This document shows, one piece after another, positions 1-11,165 of a stretch of DNA of 64,000 nt. The first letter of the stretch is position 1, and every line of letters begins with the position of its first letter. Source of the DNA: Blastomyces gilchristii SLH14081 (lineage: Eukaryota; Ascomycota; Eurotiomycetes; Onygenales; Ajellomycetaceae); contig NW_003101677.1 of assembly GCF_000003855.2 (NCBI RefSeq), positions 872,392 through 936,391 of the forward strand. The letters run 5' to 3'. Below the pieces are notes generated by a model. It was not told the DNA's origin and made no database searches. It saw only the letters and a list, made by a program, of their open reading frames with translations. Position numbers and translations under genes: made by a program.

Positions 1-87
1 AAGGACGATATTGATCTGTACGAGACTCTCTACGAGCCAAAGCAAAGGGGGAAGGTCTCTGCTTATCTGAACGGCTTTTTCGAGTAA
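1..87 (+). CDS. 3' end of an unidentified protein-coding gene
   Basis: An open frame enters from the left edge in frame 1 and reads 28 codons to a TAA at 85-87. The residues are charged and coding-like and end in LNGFFE. The gene starts outside the window. The fragment is too short to assign a family, and no intron or domain is visible. It could in principle be a chance open frame, but reading open from base 1 with balanced composition makes a true terminal exon more likely. Confidence 0.45.
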   Translation, partial: KDDIDLYETLYEPKQRGKVSAYLNGFFE

Positions 88-1260
88 TTCAATGCTTTCC
101 TGCATATTTTGGCGATTGGCTAGTTTGGGAATTTGAGGCTTGGGAATTTTCTTTCTTTAGCTTTTTCGAAATTTAGTTAGCAAATTGGAACTGTTGATAG
201 CGCGATCGCTCTCTGCAGGTTAGTTTAGCATAAATCAAGAATTGTTCTCTTCTCATCTCAAACCAATTCCCAGATCACCCCTTACCTAAAAGAACCCCTT
301 GCCCTAATAAGTTCCTAACCACTGCCTTGGACACAGGTCTGTGACAGGTCAGGCTGTACTTGGGTAGCGATCGCTAAACACAGTATAGGAAACCCAATGC
401 CTGGAAGATCTATCAAATGTTTCCAACATCATAAAACCCCTTCGTCCGTGACAGCGCCAATGGGGAGAGGAGAGAACATATCCGAGCGGCCCAAGTTATC
501 TTAGAAACTCCGATTTTGCGAAAGCGCTGTGAATCCTGTGGAGACGCCTCTTTTGGATATCTTCAACTTTTCCGATGACCAATGGGAACAGCTGAACTCC
601 GTGGAGGTTACATTATCTTTTCCGCGCCCGAGGTCCGGGATGGAATTAAATAAAGTACAGCGTAAATGGGCATGGGGCATGTCAAGCATGAATTGAGGCA
701 TTATTTTCATCAACTCGAGAGAGGAGTCCATCGTGATATCTTGGCGTGGAGTAACTAGCTAGTTAAGCGTCAGCGCTAACGCGAACTAAATACGAAAATC
801 GGGTTCGATCCCTATCCCCACAACCTCTCAGACCAACACCAATCATTTATATTCTTGGCCCTGTATCGTATCGACATCATCCCAAACCAAACTGAGGAAT
901 TGCCTAGCAGCGGGGACCAGGATGATCACTTGCTTGAGCCACCTAACACGGCATAATCCCAGCCCTGCAGACTGCAGACTGCAAATTGCCCGCCGTATAC
1001 GCCAAACCCCACAGGCCACAAGCCGATGAGAGTCTGAGAGATGCTGAGAACCCCCACTTCCGAAGCCCTGGACATGCTAATCCGAATGTTGCCTTAGTGT
1101 TGTCTTCATTGGCTTTCTGTTATCGCAAGCTCTAACAATAGCTCCGTCAAACTGTGTGAAAGAGCGTTGTTGCTCCTGCTGCTGGTGCTCTCGCATCCTG
1201 ATCGAAACCTCCAGAGCAGCGAGTGCAGAAAGGAAACTGAGAGGAAGGAAGAAAAATACA
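88..1260. other. Intergenic region, no gene supported
   Basis: No open frame here looks coding. It holds a degenerate tRNA-like stretch at 746-822, two copies of the palindrome GCGATCGC (near 205 and 366), and the presumed promoter and 5' leader of the downstream peptidase gene. An open frame continues upstream of that gene's chosen start, back to 1156. Confidence 0.5.
746..822 (+). tRNA. Degenerate tRNA-like sequence (probable relic)
   Basis: A near-consensus B box (GGTTCGATCC, 802-811) follows an A-box-like TAGCTAGTTAAG (757-768) at tRNA spacing. GTGGAGT at 746-752 can pair with TCCCCAC at 815-821 at five of seven positions, and the T stem has one mismatch. The anticodon arm does not fold into a normal 5 bp stem with a 7-base loop, so I cannot name an anticodon. 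A decayed tRNA or tRNA-derived short element is more likely than a working gene. Confidence 0.2.
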
Positions 1261-3003
1261 ATGCACGGGCAAAGCAATCAGGTTCAGGAAAAGGGCGTTT
1301 TCCAATCTCTGGTGGTTCGAAGTGCGCTTGTGTTTGGCCTAATATCAGCATTGCTAGCTGTTCCGCTATGGAAACCGTTAATTACTGAACGACTTAGGTT
1401 GTTTGGGTCGCCCGGACTCGACAAGTATTCCCCAAACATTGATATGGGGATATGCCAACAAGGACCAAAACTTTCGCCAAAGAACGAAAACGTGGAACAC
1501 TTTATTCGAGAAAAGGTTGAATCGCCGGAATATCATAAAGATATCATCCGCAAGCTTACAGGGATCATTCAGATCCCCTCTGAAAGCTATGACGACCTGG
1601 GCTTGATTGGCGAAGACAAACGCTGGGATGTATTCTACAAAATCGAGAGTTATATCAAAGCCAACTATCCCAACGTATTTAAGCATGTTCAGCTAGATCA
1701 TGCCAATACTCACGGGTTGATCTTGACTTGGGAAGGCAGCGTTCCAGCGTCGGAAGCTAAGCCGATTCTTATGCTTGCTCATCAGGATGTGGTGCCTGTG
1801 CTTGCGGAAACAGTGAAGGATTGGACACATCCACCTTACGGAGGATATTACGATGGCGAAATTATATGGGGTCGAGGGTCCACCGATGACAAGGGGTATC
1901 TGATTTCCATTATCGAAAGCGTGGACTTGTTGATCAAGAGCGGATTCAAGCCGAAACGAACTGTGATCCTGGCGTTTGGATGCGATGAGGAAGTCAGTGG
2001 TGAAAATTGCGGACGACCAATTTCGCACTTGTTGCACGAGCGATATGGCGACGATGGCATCTATATGATTATGGACGAAGGGTCAACTGGCGTGCAGAAG
2101 GAATTTGATCGATCGTTCGCCATGGTAAGCATGGCAGAAAAGGGGTACTTGGATGTGGCCATAAATGTCACATCCACTGGAGGACATTCTTCAAACCCAC
2201 CGGACCACAATGTCATTGGTATCATGTCAGAGATCGTCACGGCAATTGAGAATAACCCCTTCTCAGGCAAAGTTACTACCGAGAACCCAGTGTTTGGTTT
2301 TTTGGAATGCGCAGCTATACATGCTCCCGAAGCCAGCTTCCCAATGGAGATTCGAAATAAACTTAGCAAAGTGGCACAAGGCGACTCCAGAGCTCAAAAG
2401 CAGTTAGCCCAGGTGTTGGACAATATGCGATATTATTTCAGGACAAGTCAGTCGGTTGGGACAATTAACGGCGGTGTCAAAATCAATGCGATCCCTGAGC
2501 TCGTGTCAACAATGGTCAATCTACGTCTTGCTGTTGAGACTTCAATTGCCGAAATTGAAAAACATTACGAAAGCCTGATCAGACCAATTGCACGCAAACA
2601 TGGAATGGTCTTCGAAGGCTTTCATTCGACCCGAGAGTCTCCAGATCCCCGGAAAATTAGCTTGAGAGGCATTGATGCGTTGGAACCAGCACCCGTTTCT
2701 CCCGTGGAGTCTGAAGCTTTCCGTATCCTCTCAGGTACTATCAGAAACACTCTTAAGCCGCTGGATAAAGACGAAGGCTACGATGACCTTGTCGTTACCC
2801 CTTATTTGATGGCAGCGAACACAGATACCAAGTTTTTTTGGTCCTTGACGAAGAACATTTATAGATTCACACCCATTAACTTGGTTCACAACCTCAACCG
2901 AGCGCATACCACCGATGAGTTTATCCGTGCGGCTGAATTTGTGCGAGAGCCGTTGTTTTTCGCTACTCTGATCTTGAATGCGGATGATGTGGTGGAACAC
3001 TGA
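1261..3003 (+). CDS. Vacuolar carboxypeptidase S-type M20 metallopeptidase (Gly-X carboxypeptidase)
   Basis: This is an intronless 580-residue M20 family zinc peptidase, the usual length for fungal carboxypeptidase S. Such enzymes release C-terminal residues from small peptides in the vacuole as part of nitrogen salvage. An uncleaved signal anchor lies near residues 17-37, as expected for a type II protein delivered to the vacuole. Metal-site motifs follow in family order: LAHQDVVPV with the His near residue 174, GRGSTDDKG with the bridging Asp near 209, the catalytic Glu pair in CDEEVSG near 243, and a C-terminal His in NRAHTTDEF. The frame is open back to 1156, but the upstream 35 residues are Cys/Arg-rich and not like the family, so the ATG at 1261 is preferred. 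Family assignment is firm. The exact yeast CPS1 equivalence is inferred. Confidence 0.9.
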   Translation: MHGQSNQVQEKGVFQSLVVRSALVFGLISALLAVPLWKPLITERLRLFGSPGLDKYSPNIDMGICQQGPKLSPKNENVEHFIREKVESPEYHKDIIRKLTGIIQIPSESYDDLGLIGEDKRWDVFYKIESYIKANYPNVFKHVQLDHANTHGLILTWEGSVPASEAKPILMLAHQDVVPVLAETVKDWTHPPYGGYYDGEIIWGRGSTDDKGYLISIIESVDLLIKSGFKPKRTVILAFGCDEEVSGENCGRPISHLLHERYGDDGIYMIMDEGSTGVQKEFDRSFAMVSMAEKGYLDVAINVTSTGGHSSNPPDHNVIGIMSEIVTAIENNPFSGKVTTENPVFGFLECAAIHAPEASFPMEIRNKLSKVAQGDSRAQKQLAQVLDNMRYYFRTSQSVGTINGGVKINAIPELVSTMVNLRLAVETSIAEIEKHYESLIRPIARKHGMVFEGFHSTRESPDPRKISLRGIDALEPAPVSPVESEAFRILSGTIRNTLKPLDKDEGYDDLVVTPYLMAANTDTKFFWSLTKNIYRFTPINLVHNLNRAHTTDEFIRAAEFVREPLFFATLILNADDVVEH

Positions 3004-3465
3004 ATACTTAACGAGAGATATGATAGAAACAAACAAAATAATAGATGGATTAGTCCGAGAATATAAAATATTAATGTAATGACTATATTTCATGTTTATG
3101 AGATCACCGCTTCACTGGGAGCTAATATTGATATATATACGTTGATTAGATTATATCTTCATCAATACAAGTCATATCGAGAATGGCGGTTTGAGTTACC
3201 TCGGAAGGTTGAAGTTGCTGACAACTTTAATACTCTAAAGTGTAAAAGTAGAGACAACGAATCTAGGAGATTAGGCAGCGCATGGACGAGCGAAAAGGAT
3301 CTATATCTAAGTGTTGTCTATTTATTTGAGACATATTCAACATATCAGGGTATCAACCGACCGTTATAAATCCCCGTATCACACCCTATGTGCCAAAGAA
3401 GATATCTAGAGGTAAAAACAATATGACAATTGCAAAGAAAGCAGTATCAAGCCAGCCAACTAGAT
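3004..3465. other. Intergenic region between convergent genes
   Basis: AT-rich sequence between the 3' ends of the M20 peptidase and the Smr gene. A 96-codon open frame at 3079-3369 (+) has no recognisable feature and is probably chance. It should hold both transcript 3' ends. Confidence 0.5.
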
Positions 3466-4454
3466 TCACATAACTATGCAACAGGCCTTCTCTAGTCTCC
3501 GCATGAAGCGAGGAACGACTGTATTCGCCACTTGCTGGATCTCGTCAGGTCGTTGATCATGTTGTTGCTGTTGTTGCTGATGAGGAGGCGCGTGATGGGG
3601 TTGGGTTGCGGGCAAATGCGCTGGGCCACCCATTAAATTGACGTAGATTCGTCCGGCGTTATCCTCTGTCGTATACTGCAGGCCTAAACTGCGGCAAACC
3701 TGCTCCACTCGAGGCTTGAGCTTTTGCACGTTGTTAACGGAGTGGTTACCCTTCCCGACAATCCTGTTTTCCCGCACACGATCGTTATTTATCGGGCTCT
3801 AGTCAAAAACGAAACGAAGAGGAATTTATCTTCCGCACAATCGCATTTGATGCAGGGTGGCCAATTAATCCGTCGAATCCACATGCAAGAACACTTACAC
3901 ATGGAGATGCGTCTGGCCATGCCGCTGTGCATATTTTATCCTCTCTTCCAAAATATCCTCTGCCTCCTCCACAAACTGACCATGCAGATCAATGGTATCA
4001 GAAGAAACGCGGCCAGGCGCATTATTCTCCCTGAATATAAACTCAGAGGCCTGCTTGTTATATTCCTCCATCCTCCTGCCGTGTGCTTTGCCCTGTTCAG
4101 AAAGTTCTTTTGCGAGTTGACCATCGCCATTCTCGTATGCCTGACGAGACTATGAAGCGGAATTTATGTTAGCCGGCCGATACGAGGCCTCTCCAGTTTT
4201 CGCGAATTGATATAAGACAGACGAACCCTCTCAAAGCAGGAGCCCCTTTGTGCAGCTTCACGTCGAGCAGCATCGCGCAAACGGTCGTACTCGGCCTCTA
4301 CATCTTGGCTGTGATCGTGGTTAAAGGCTTGTTGCGCGCCCGCGAAGCGAAGCGCTGCGCAGCGCAGTTGAGAGTCAGTTCAGATGTTATGACAGTTATT
4401 TCGAACAGTGCGCAACATACCTCGGTTGCCTAGATATGACATTTCATGCGACAT
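3466..4454 (-). CDS. DUF1771 and Smr domain protein
   Basis: Four exons (4454-4421, 4354-4227, 4149-3899, 3763-3466) join to 711 nt, or 236 residues. The middle holds a DUF1771 helical region rich in charged residues (EAEYDRLRDAARREAAQR, then the stretch ending in RRMEEYNKQASEF). It is followed by a Smr domain with the IDLHGQ start motif, THLHV, and the GKGNHS loop typical of Smr nucleases. The 3' part carries a His/Gln-rich stretch encoded by CAG-type repeats (near 3558-3585). Smr domains bind or nick nucleic acid, and eukaryotic DUF1771-Smr proteins are linked to RNA surveillance, so an RNA or DNA cleavage role is inferred. Phases match at all three introns; the intron at 3764-3898 has a GTAAGT donor and splices to restore HLHVIVGKG. 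The start is the first ATG giving a short leader exon. Confidence 0.85.
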
Positions 4455-5215
4455 TTTAAGATAATTGGGCCAAGTTTAGGTCTCCTTCCTTGCATCTCAC
4501 TGAAAAGCTGGGGGGGAACCGATCGGCAAGCCGTGGATCGGACCGGAGCCGATCTAAATTGACCAATCACAGAGATGGCAACTTACACTACTAACTTTAA
4601 GCGACCCAACGTGGACGAGAGTCCAGATATTAATCAAGGAAAAGAGCTAGTTTTTTTATTTTTATTTATTTTTATTTTTTATTTTTAATCAAAGCTATGA
4701 GGAACAAATATCCCGTTTGTGTAGGTAAATATGAGGGAGGCCAACGTTGATGCGGGGTTCTAAAAACATAAATGAAGAATGAATGAGAAGTTACGACTTC
4801 GTACAACTAATATATGTGTGGGTCACGTGGGTGAGGGCCAGTGGAGAACCTCCAACAGTAAATTATGTCACTAATCCTTGCTAAATTTCGTATTTTTGTC
4901 CACGGACCATTGTCAGTTCTTTGCTCCAATAGCAACAGGAAAAATGGGAAGAGAGCATGGCGAAAATAAACCAGGGAAGGGTGTAGTCAGAAGTATGAGA
5001 CGTGATTTATACGCCAAATATATAGGTGGAATATCCGAGCACTGAACTGAGACGAACAAGAAGGAGACCATTTCAATGAATAAAATAAATGAAAGCTAGT
5101 AAAATCTGAAGTATAATTCATTTTGAGGGTGATTTCCTGCGAGATTAGCATATCCCGTGCTCGCCCCCTGGTGAGGTTCATCGCACGAATAAATTTATGG
5201 AACAAATGAAAAAAT
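4455..5215. other. Intergenic region, no gene supported
   Basis: This lies upstream of the Smr gene and downstream of the deaminase gene. It contains a T-rich simple tract near 4651-4690 (TTTATT units). A reverse open frame at 4987-5283 is not coding-like and overlaps the true last exon of the deaminase only at its edge. Confidence 0.5.
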
Positions 5216-6754
5216 TCACATATACTTGGCTTTAAACTCAGTAAGCAAGTTATGTAACCTCTCCTTTTCCCCTGGTCCTGCAAATATTGTATTTATCCCT
5301 TTCTTGCACATGTCGATTACCGTGGCATGGTCGAGCTTAAAGCTCTCGGCTGCAATAAGATATTCGTTTGACAAGGGGCTGCAGAAGAATCCAACATCGT
5401 CGGTCTACCTTGTATTAGCTCGAAGAAACCGCAGAGGGGAAGGAAAAGAAGAACACCACCGGGAAGGCTATCCCGCGAGGTATACCTAGCTAGAACCCAC
5501 CGAAAGAATAATCGGGCAGTCTCGATGTCTCCAGTAGCCAAAATGATGGTCCGGAAAACCTCCCTCAATCAATCTGCCATGAACGTTGCATGAGAGACAA
5601 AGCTCTAATCCGATCTTCCGACAGGCAATTTCATCTCTGATATCTTCGGGAACATGGATAACATGGCCCAGCCTATCGGGCTCGTAAGAGAGGAGTGTGT
5701 TGAGTTCATAAGGAGACGAGGAAAATGTCGTCTCGGCAAAGTGAAGAGTCAGTTTGAGACCATGGGCTTTCGCTTTCGAAAAGGCCTGTCTGAAAATAGA
5801 AACATCTCCTCGCATTGGGTTACCGCCAAGTTCCACCCCTACCACGCCTCGACTCTTGTATTTTATGGCCAAATCTATCGCTTCATAGGCATCTGAGGCG
5901 GATTTTGCTCTGTCCACGGATATGATAAGGTAGGTTGACATCTGGTCGCTGCGACATTCGTAGATGGTATCAAGCGTCGTTTCTATGTACTTTTCTTTTG
6001 TCATTCCATTCTCCAGGCTTTCTCGCGGAGTGGTGCGTAGTTCAAGATACCGAACCCCATCATTCTCGAAATCATTTAGGACGGATCTTGTTGAATATTT
6101 AATGCTTTCTAAATCGGTACAGAGCTGGTAGATCATGCTTGTGAATACTTGGAAGAACCTGTGTGCACCCCTTTAGTCTCTGTGATGCGCATAAATTGGC
6201 AAGCAATGCTTAAGAACAGGGACATGAAAAACAAGAACAGACGATAGGAACACCGTGTGAAAAGATTAATAGGATAGGCCCATCCAATTAGAGTCGTCAA
6301 ACCGGGACCATTGCAAGGAATAATAGGGGCTAGATACCTACGTTTTGAGCGTGTAATCCACCTTTCCTGGAGGCATTGCAATGTAAGGATCTATTACATC
6401 CAAATCTGGGTTTTTTGCCTTCTTTTGCAGCCATATTTCTCGCAAGCATTCCCGGGAGATACTTCCAGTGAGATGGGCATGGAGCTGTTCGAGGTTGCAT
6501 TAGAAAAAATAGCGATTGAAATGTATATTAAATGGAAAACATGTAAAATGGCTTGGAAAGTGCAAAAAAATGCAGTTGTCAATGCTGGTCTGGGTGGAAG
6601 CCCAGCAGTTGATATCTCATATCTCCCTTGATGCATGGATAAATACTGCTGGAACAGACCAAATATGTTTCTCTAGCTAGAGGGGAAAGTTAAATACCTC
6701 GATCTTGGGTAATGCCTTAGTAAAAGCCAAGTCTATCCGTTTCGATGACTCCAT
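5216..6754 (-). CDS. Adenosine deaminase-like protein (probable N6-methyl-AMP deaminase)
   Basis: Four exons (6754-6698, 6484-6342, 6158-5501, 5404-5216) give 348 residues, about the size of ADAL/MAPDA proteins. This amidohydrolase group removes the N6 group of methylated AMP or deaminates adenosine in purine recycling. Zinc-site motifs are present: LHAHLTGS (paired His) opens exon 2, HFAETT supplies the next His, RLGHVIH follows, and STDDVGFF supplies the catalytic Asp pair across the last splice junction. The TDD followed by G-F-F rather than TDDP favours the ADAL branch over classical adenosine deaminase. Exon 1 encodes 19 residues starting MESSKRID. Introns have clear acceptors and restore the motifs, which supports the model. 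Substrate choice is inferred from motif style only. Confidence 0.88.
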
Positions 6755-9700
6755 TTTTGAATCCAAGAACGTTGGTTGGACGTCCAGGTTTTCGCTAACA
6801 GCCTGAGCAGGAGAGGAAATTTAGAAATAGTATTCAAGGGCTATAATAAATAAATAAATGTCCGCTTGGAGGCCACGTTTCTTATCAAGTGAGCAGCAAC
6901 AACCCCCGCATCCCGGTTGCAGGCTCACCTTCACGAAATGAATGAAACGAAATTTCCAAGGGTAAAAAGAACTGTTGCTCTGTCCGCCTTTCGTACGGGA
7001 GACTCACACCAGATGAATGCAAGCAAGGGCTCGTTATCCTAGGCCTTTTTGCTTCGTCTAGAGCGTACTTATCGTTCGTCGGATAAGTGTGAGCCGCTGT
7101 TACTCTCCTGTATTTATTTATCAGAACCCCGGATCTTCGTTTTTCGTATTTCGTTCTCAAAGGCTTGCTCTGTCCAAGTAGATCCACACGTCAATTAGTA
7201 ACGTACTCTCAGATTGCAAACCCCAGGAAAATATCTTCAACCTCGGAGTCCGTTGAAACAGCCGCAGACCATCGGGCCGAATGCAATGGGGCAGACTGTG
7301 GCGCATGTCGAGTTAGCTTTTCATATGCATCCCACGTTTGTCGTGCAGAGGGAAGAAGAAGGCAAAAATGATTGTTTGTTTTAATGGTTTCATTTTCTGT
7401 CGCGTTTTCGTTTTACTAAATATCTCAACCAACAGCGTGTAGAGTAAATATGATTGCTTCCCGGTCATGTTCCATCTCAAGCGGCTCTATATTATATACT
7501 TCCAATTTGTGTATACTCACAGCCTCGTCGCTGGCTTAGGGGAACGAACGGCTTGAAATTCATTATTGTAAAACAACTGCATCATGACCCGAATCGATGA
7601 ACTTTGATATAACTAAGTTATCTTTCGAAGCAAAAACACTAGGAATGAACTATGGCAAACAATCACTCGACCTCCCGCTTTAGCCCTTATTGCTCAAATT
7701 GCCCTGAAATATACAATTTTCCAAGGCTGTGTTACGCATAACTCATGTCCTGATCCTCGTGGGCCGGGCCGATATCAAAGAAGAGCAATGATTTCCGGTG
7801 TCATACACGGAGTATTCGTCGCTTTCCATATCAATCCATATCAATAGAATAGAATAGTCGCTCCTGGATATCATGAACTAAAAAAAGATTTAAAAAAAAA
7901 AGTTTACTTCCACATCTCACCTCATCCTACCTCAATGGCTGATTTGATGGATAGTTTTGAGCGAGAGAAACCTTGGGGAAGCAACAATATCAGGCGGTCA
8001 TGTCTTTGTTCACAGGCAGCTAAAATGCGAGTGGCCGGAGCAGGGCTTTTGATAGTCCAATGGGGGCTTGGAAACACAATACCGCTCCCGTAAATGTGAA
8101 TTGCCTCACTTTGCCGGGCCATCTTGGAAGAGTGCATCAATTGATACGTGGTCTCAAATCTATTCAATCCTCATCAATAAATAGCTTTATTAGGCAATAG
8201 AGGATAAGCCAAGAATTTTTGACTGGATATGAACACATGAATTGGAGGAGGAGCGTTATGCATTGTTATAACAGCAAAGAGAAAGGTTTGAACAACAAGT
8301 TAGCACACTCAAATGAATACAATGCCTGCTCAATAATCCTGCTATCATGATTAGTTATATAGAAAACTAACGAAATTAGAGCGACCACATGGCCAACTAA
8401 AACTTCGATGGTTGATAGGATATGTATGCCGACGAAAAAGGGGAAAGGGAATAGCTCAGGATTTCCCTATAATATAAGCAAAGGCTGCCTTGAGGGTTAA
8501 GGCAGCCAAGGAATCAAAGGTTAAATAAAATGATCATGAGTTTTGTGCTCTTCCATTCGAATGGCATCAGCCCAGGTAGAGACAGCTTTTGTTGATTTCC
8601 GAGGAATGTAGACATAGAGAATCACAATGAAGTTAAAACATAAATCCCCAAAGGAAGTGCAAACGCACATTAGGCTTTTTTATGTGAGCTGATATTGCAA
8701 TCCATCAAGTAAGCTTGTAATAAAGTTGCCCAGGATGCGTGCGGTAACTATTGCGCAAGTAGAGCCATGGTGTAATTGGAGGCAGACTTGTGTAAAATGA
8801 TGCATCGATACCATACGCCCCACATATATATCAGCTGTATTCGCGATATTTGCGAAGACAGTCCGCACAAGTGAATCGACTTGATGGGGGCCTGATATCA
8901 TAGCTTCCTCACCCGGCATACATCCGTTCACGAGAAATCGGGCTTAAGGGCCCTCGCAGGTTCGTTGATCTGCCTCTCATACAAATTTAGGGATATCTGC
9001 AGGGTGGTTGCCAAGTACATACAGAAGCACAAGGCGACGGGTTGGGGGCCAATTGGTTCCACGAATGAGCGACTTCCGGTGGAGCGACGTGGCCGTGGAA
9101 CATTCGACGACCTCCAGCAGTATTCTTGGGGTCTCCCCAATTGACGTTGACGTGTCTCCTTTTGAAGATATTGCATATTGAGAATATCTAGTTCTGGAGA
9201 TGTTGCAAAAGTGACAACGAAGAGGTGCATTGCGGAGGAAGTTAACCTCAAAATGGACAGGCTCAACGCTACCAGGCCAACAGAATCACGCTTAACCGAA
9301 GGGAGGCGGGCTTCAGCAAACCGTTCGATATCATTGTCATTGGGAGGGTAGAACAGCCATTTTGTACCAAGCTTCGGAAAGGGGTGGTTGTGCGATTAAC
9401 CTAGTAGTAACAACACACTTGGGTTTGAGTTCGCAATATGCAACCAGCAACCAACAGTATTCACGACAGCCGACCCGACAAGAACATCCATGCAGACGGT
9501 TGCCCTGAGCGAGGAGGACGGAGTCAACTGCTTTATAAGGCAGCTGAAGAACCTGCTGAGCAGGCTTCGAGTCTCACTGCTTCATATGAGGCCCAGTTGG
9601 GAGGAAAAAAGCACTTGTTGTTTGATATCCATCTTCCTCATTGGGGATCCCGTGGTCGAGCCCTAACGTTTCCGTTTTGAGCAAAAGCCGAATCACGGGG

Positions 9701-10349
9701 CTCAGAGATCCCGTGACCGCGATAACGCTGCCTTGTAAGGCTGCGAGGTGTCTGCAGAATATAGACTACATGCGCCACAAATACTCCGCGAATTAATATT
9801 GCTGCCTCAGGAGCCGGCAGCAATCGCAAAAATACGAATAACACCAACGGATTGGCTCACGTCGTGTGCTTGTGGCGCGGATTATCCCTGCTGGGCTCCA
9901 GGCGTCTACGATTAGTTATTGGTGAGTCATTCCTACACATATCTCCACATTCCTTGGTAGCCTGCGGCCACCCATTCTGGGTTGGAGGACAAGCCCTTTT
10001 GCGACTGGATGCTGTTTACGGGATGAATATATCCAGCTATTCAAGGCCACAGCCCGAGTCATGGCGCCGTTTGACTGATATAGTTAGGTAGTGTCAGAGA
10101 CTCCTTGTCTGACAGGTGTTGCCACTATGGGAATCGTCCAATGAATGACTGGCCTGGCGCGGATATTCGGTAGTCCCCAATACATGACCATCGTTGAAGG
10201 GGGTATAATTGATTGCTTACTCCTAGCAGAGCCTCACGAATCGACATCCATACATATATAACTGGTGCTTCCCTCCTCCACGCCTTCTGGCGTTTGTACC
10301 TTATTTGCACTACTCTGTACATCAAATTTGACTGCTTGAATATTCCGCT
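6755..10349. other. Gene-free 3.6 kb stretch, possible relics
   Basis: No gene can be supported. The longest suggestive frame runs on the minus strand from about 9404 to 8928 (near 159 codons, including LGTKWLFYPP) and another lies at 8931-8680. Neither shows a domain I know, a clean start or splice context, and an open run of this length is expected about once or twice by chance in a window this size. Related short palindromic segments occur near 9643-9720 (GATCCCGTGG and AGATCCCGTGACC). A 34-residue tract at 7871-7904 is A-rich. Confidence 0.4.
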
Positions 10350-11165
10350 ATGGGTGATAAGATCGGATATCCAAGTCCCCAAAGAAGCGAAAGCCCAGAG
10401 ATCACGACAGGTGTTCTCCTTCCTATGGAACCCAAAATGGCCCAAGAGGTATCGCCAGCCGTGGTTGATGGTTCTCGACCCAGATTAGCTGTAAGGCGGA
10501 CGAGAGAACCACCCAAAACTGCTACTGGTCAGATATACTGTGACCATCCTGATTGCCGCAATCATATCCCCTACTTCAAGAGGCCTTGTGAGTGGAAGTA
10601 TGTAACTCTTTTCTTTTTCTTTTCTATAGTCCCTATTCCTTTGAACATGCATGTACTAATTATTTTTTTTATCAGCAAGCACATGGATAAGCATGACCGT
10701 CCATACAAGTGCACGAACCCAGATTGTGGCAAGATGCTAGGGTTCACCTACTCAGGGGGCCTACTCCGCCATCAACGTGAAGTTCATAAAATGAACAGCA
10801 AGGGGGAGAAGTTGATGTGTCCCTTTCCAGACTGTAATCGTAGCTCTGGGAAAGGATTTACCAGACAGGAAAACCTCAAGGAACATCTGCGTCGCCTTCA
10901 CAGAGGAGGAGACGGTCGATCTCCAGAAGATCCTGCTTCTCCAGAAGCACACGAGAACGGCACCGTGCTATCGCCCCTCCACCCTCCTAAAAGGAAACGC
11001 GGTAGTAGCAAATCTTACTCTTCCTCAGATGAAGGGCGTTCGAATCCTCCCGATCTCCGTGAAGAAATTACTCGACTTCGGCGGGAAGCTATGCAAAAAG
11101 ACTCGAGGCTGGATGAACTGGAAAAAGAGCTGAGGCAGCTACGACAACTGATCCAGAACGGTTGA
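10350..11165 (+). CDS. C2H2 zinc-finger protein with C-terminal coiled coil
   Basis: Two exons (10350-10597 and 10676-11165) join in phase to 245 residues. Three C2H2 fingers are visible: the first starts CDHPDC and is completed across the splice junction as WNKHMDKH, the second runs from YKCTNPDC to HQREVH, and the third from CPFPDC to HLRRLH. A basic stretch (PPKRKRGSSK) looks like a nuclear signal, and the tail from EEITRLRREA to the end has heptad-like Leu spacing of a coiled coil. A nuclear DNA-binding or regulatory role is inferred; no specific orthologue is recognised. The 78 nt intron is a multiple of three without a stop, so the unspliced frame is also open. The start is the first ATG in frame. 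Confidence 0.75.
   Translation: MGDKIGYPSPQRSESPEITTGVLLPMEPKMAQEVSPAVVDGSRPRLAVRRTREPPKTATGQIYCDHPDCRNHIPYFKRPCEWKYVTLFFFFSIVPIPLNMHVLIIFFISKHMDKHDRPYKCTNPDCGKMLGFTYSGGLLRHQREVHKMNSKGEKLMCPFPDCNRSSGKGFTRQENLKEHLRRLHRGGDGRSPEDPASPEAHENGTVLSPLHPPKRKRGSSKSYSSSDEGRSNPPDLREEITRLRREAMQKDSRLDELEKELRQLRQLIQNG
10598..10675 (+). other. In-frame, stop-free intron within zinc finger 1
   Basis: Donor GTATGT at 10598 and acceptor ATCAG ending at 10675 are clear, with a TACTAAT branch-like site (10653-10659). Removal rebuilds the first finger (W-N-K-H). The 78 nt contain no stop in the reading frame, and the retained reading would be rich in Phe, Ile and Leu. Confidence 0.75.

Noticed and set aside
1156..1260. 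35-codon N-terminal extension of the M20 peptidase
   Set aside because: Cys/Arg-rich and unlike the family; the signal anchor fits the ATG at 1261.
8928..9404. About 159-codon open frame on the minus strand
   Set aside because: No start, domain or splice context. One or two open runs this long are expected by chance in a window of this size.
9438..9680. 80-codon + strand frame
   Set aside because: Composition not coding-like and no match to any family I know.
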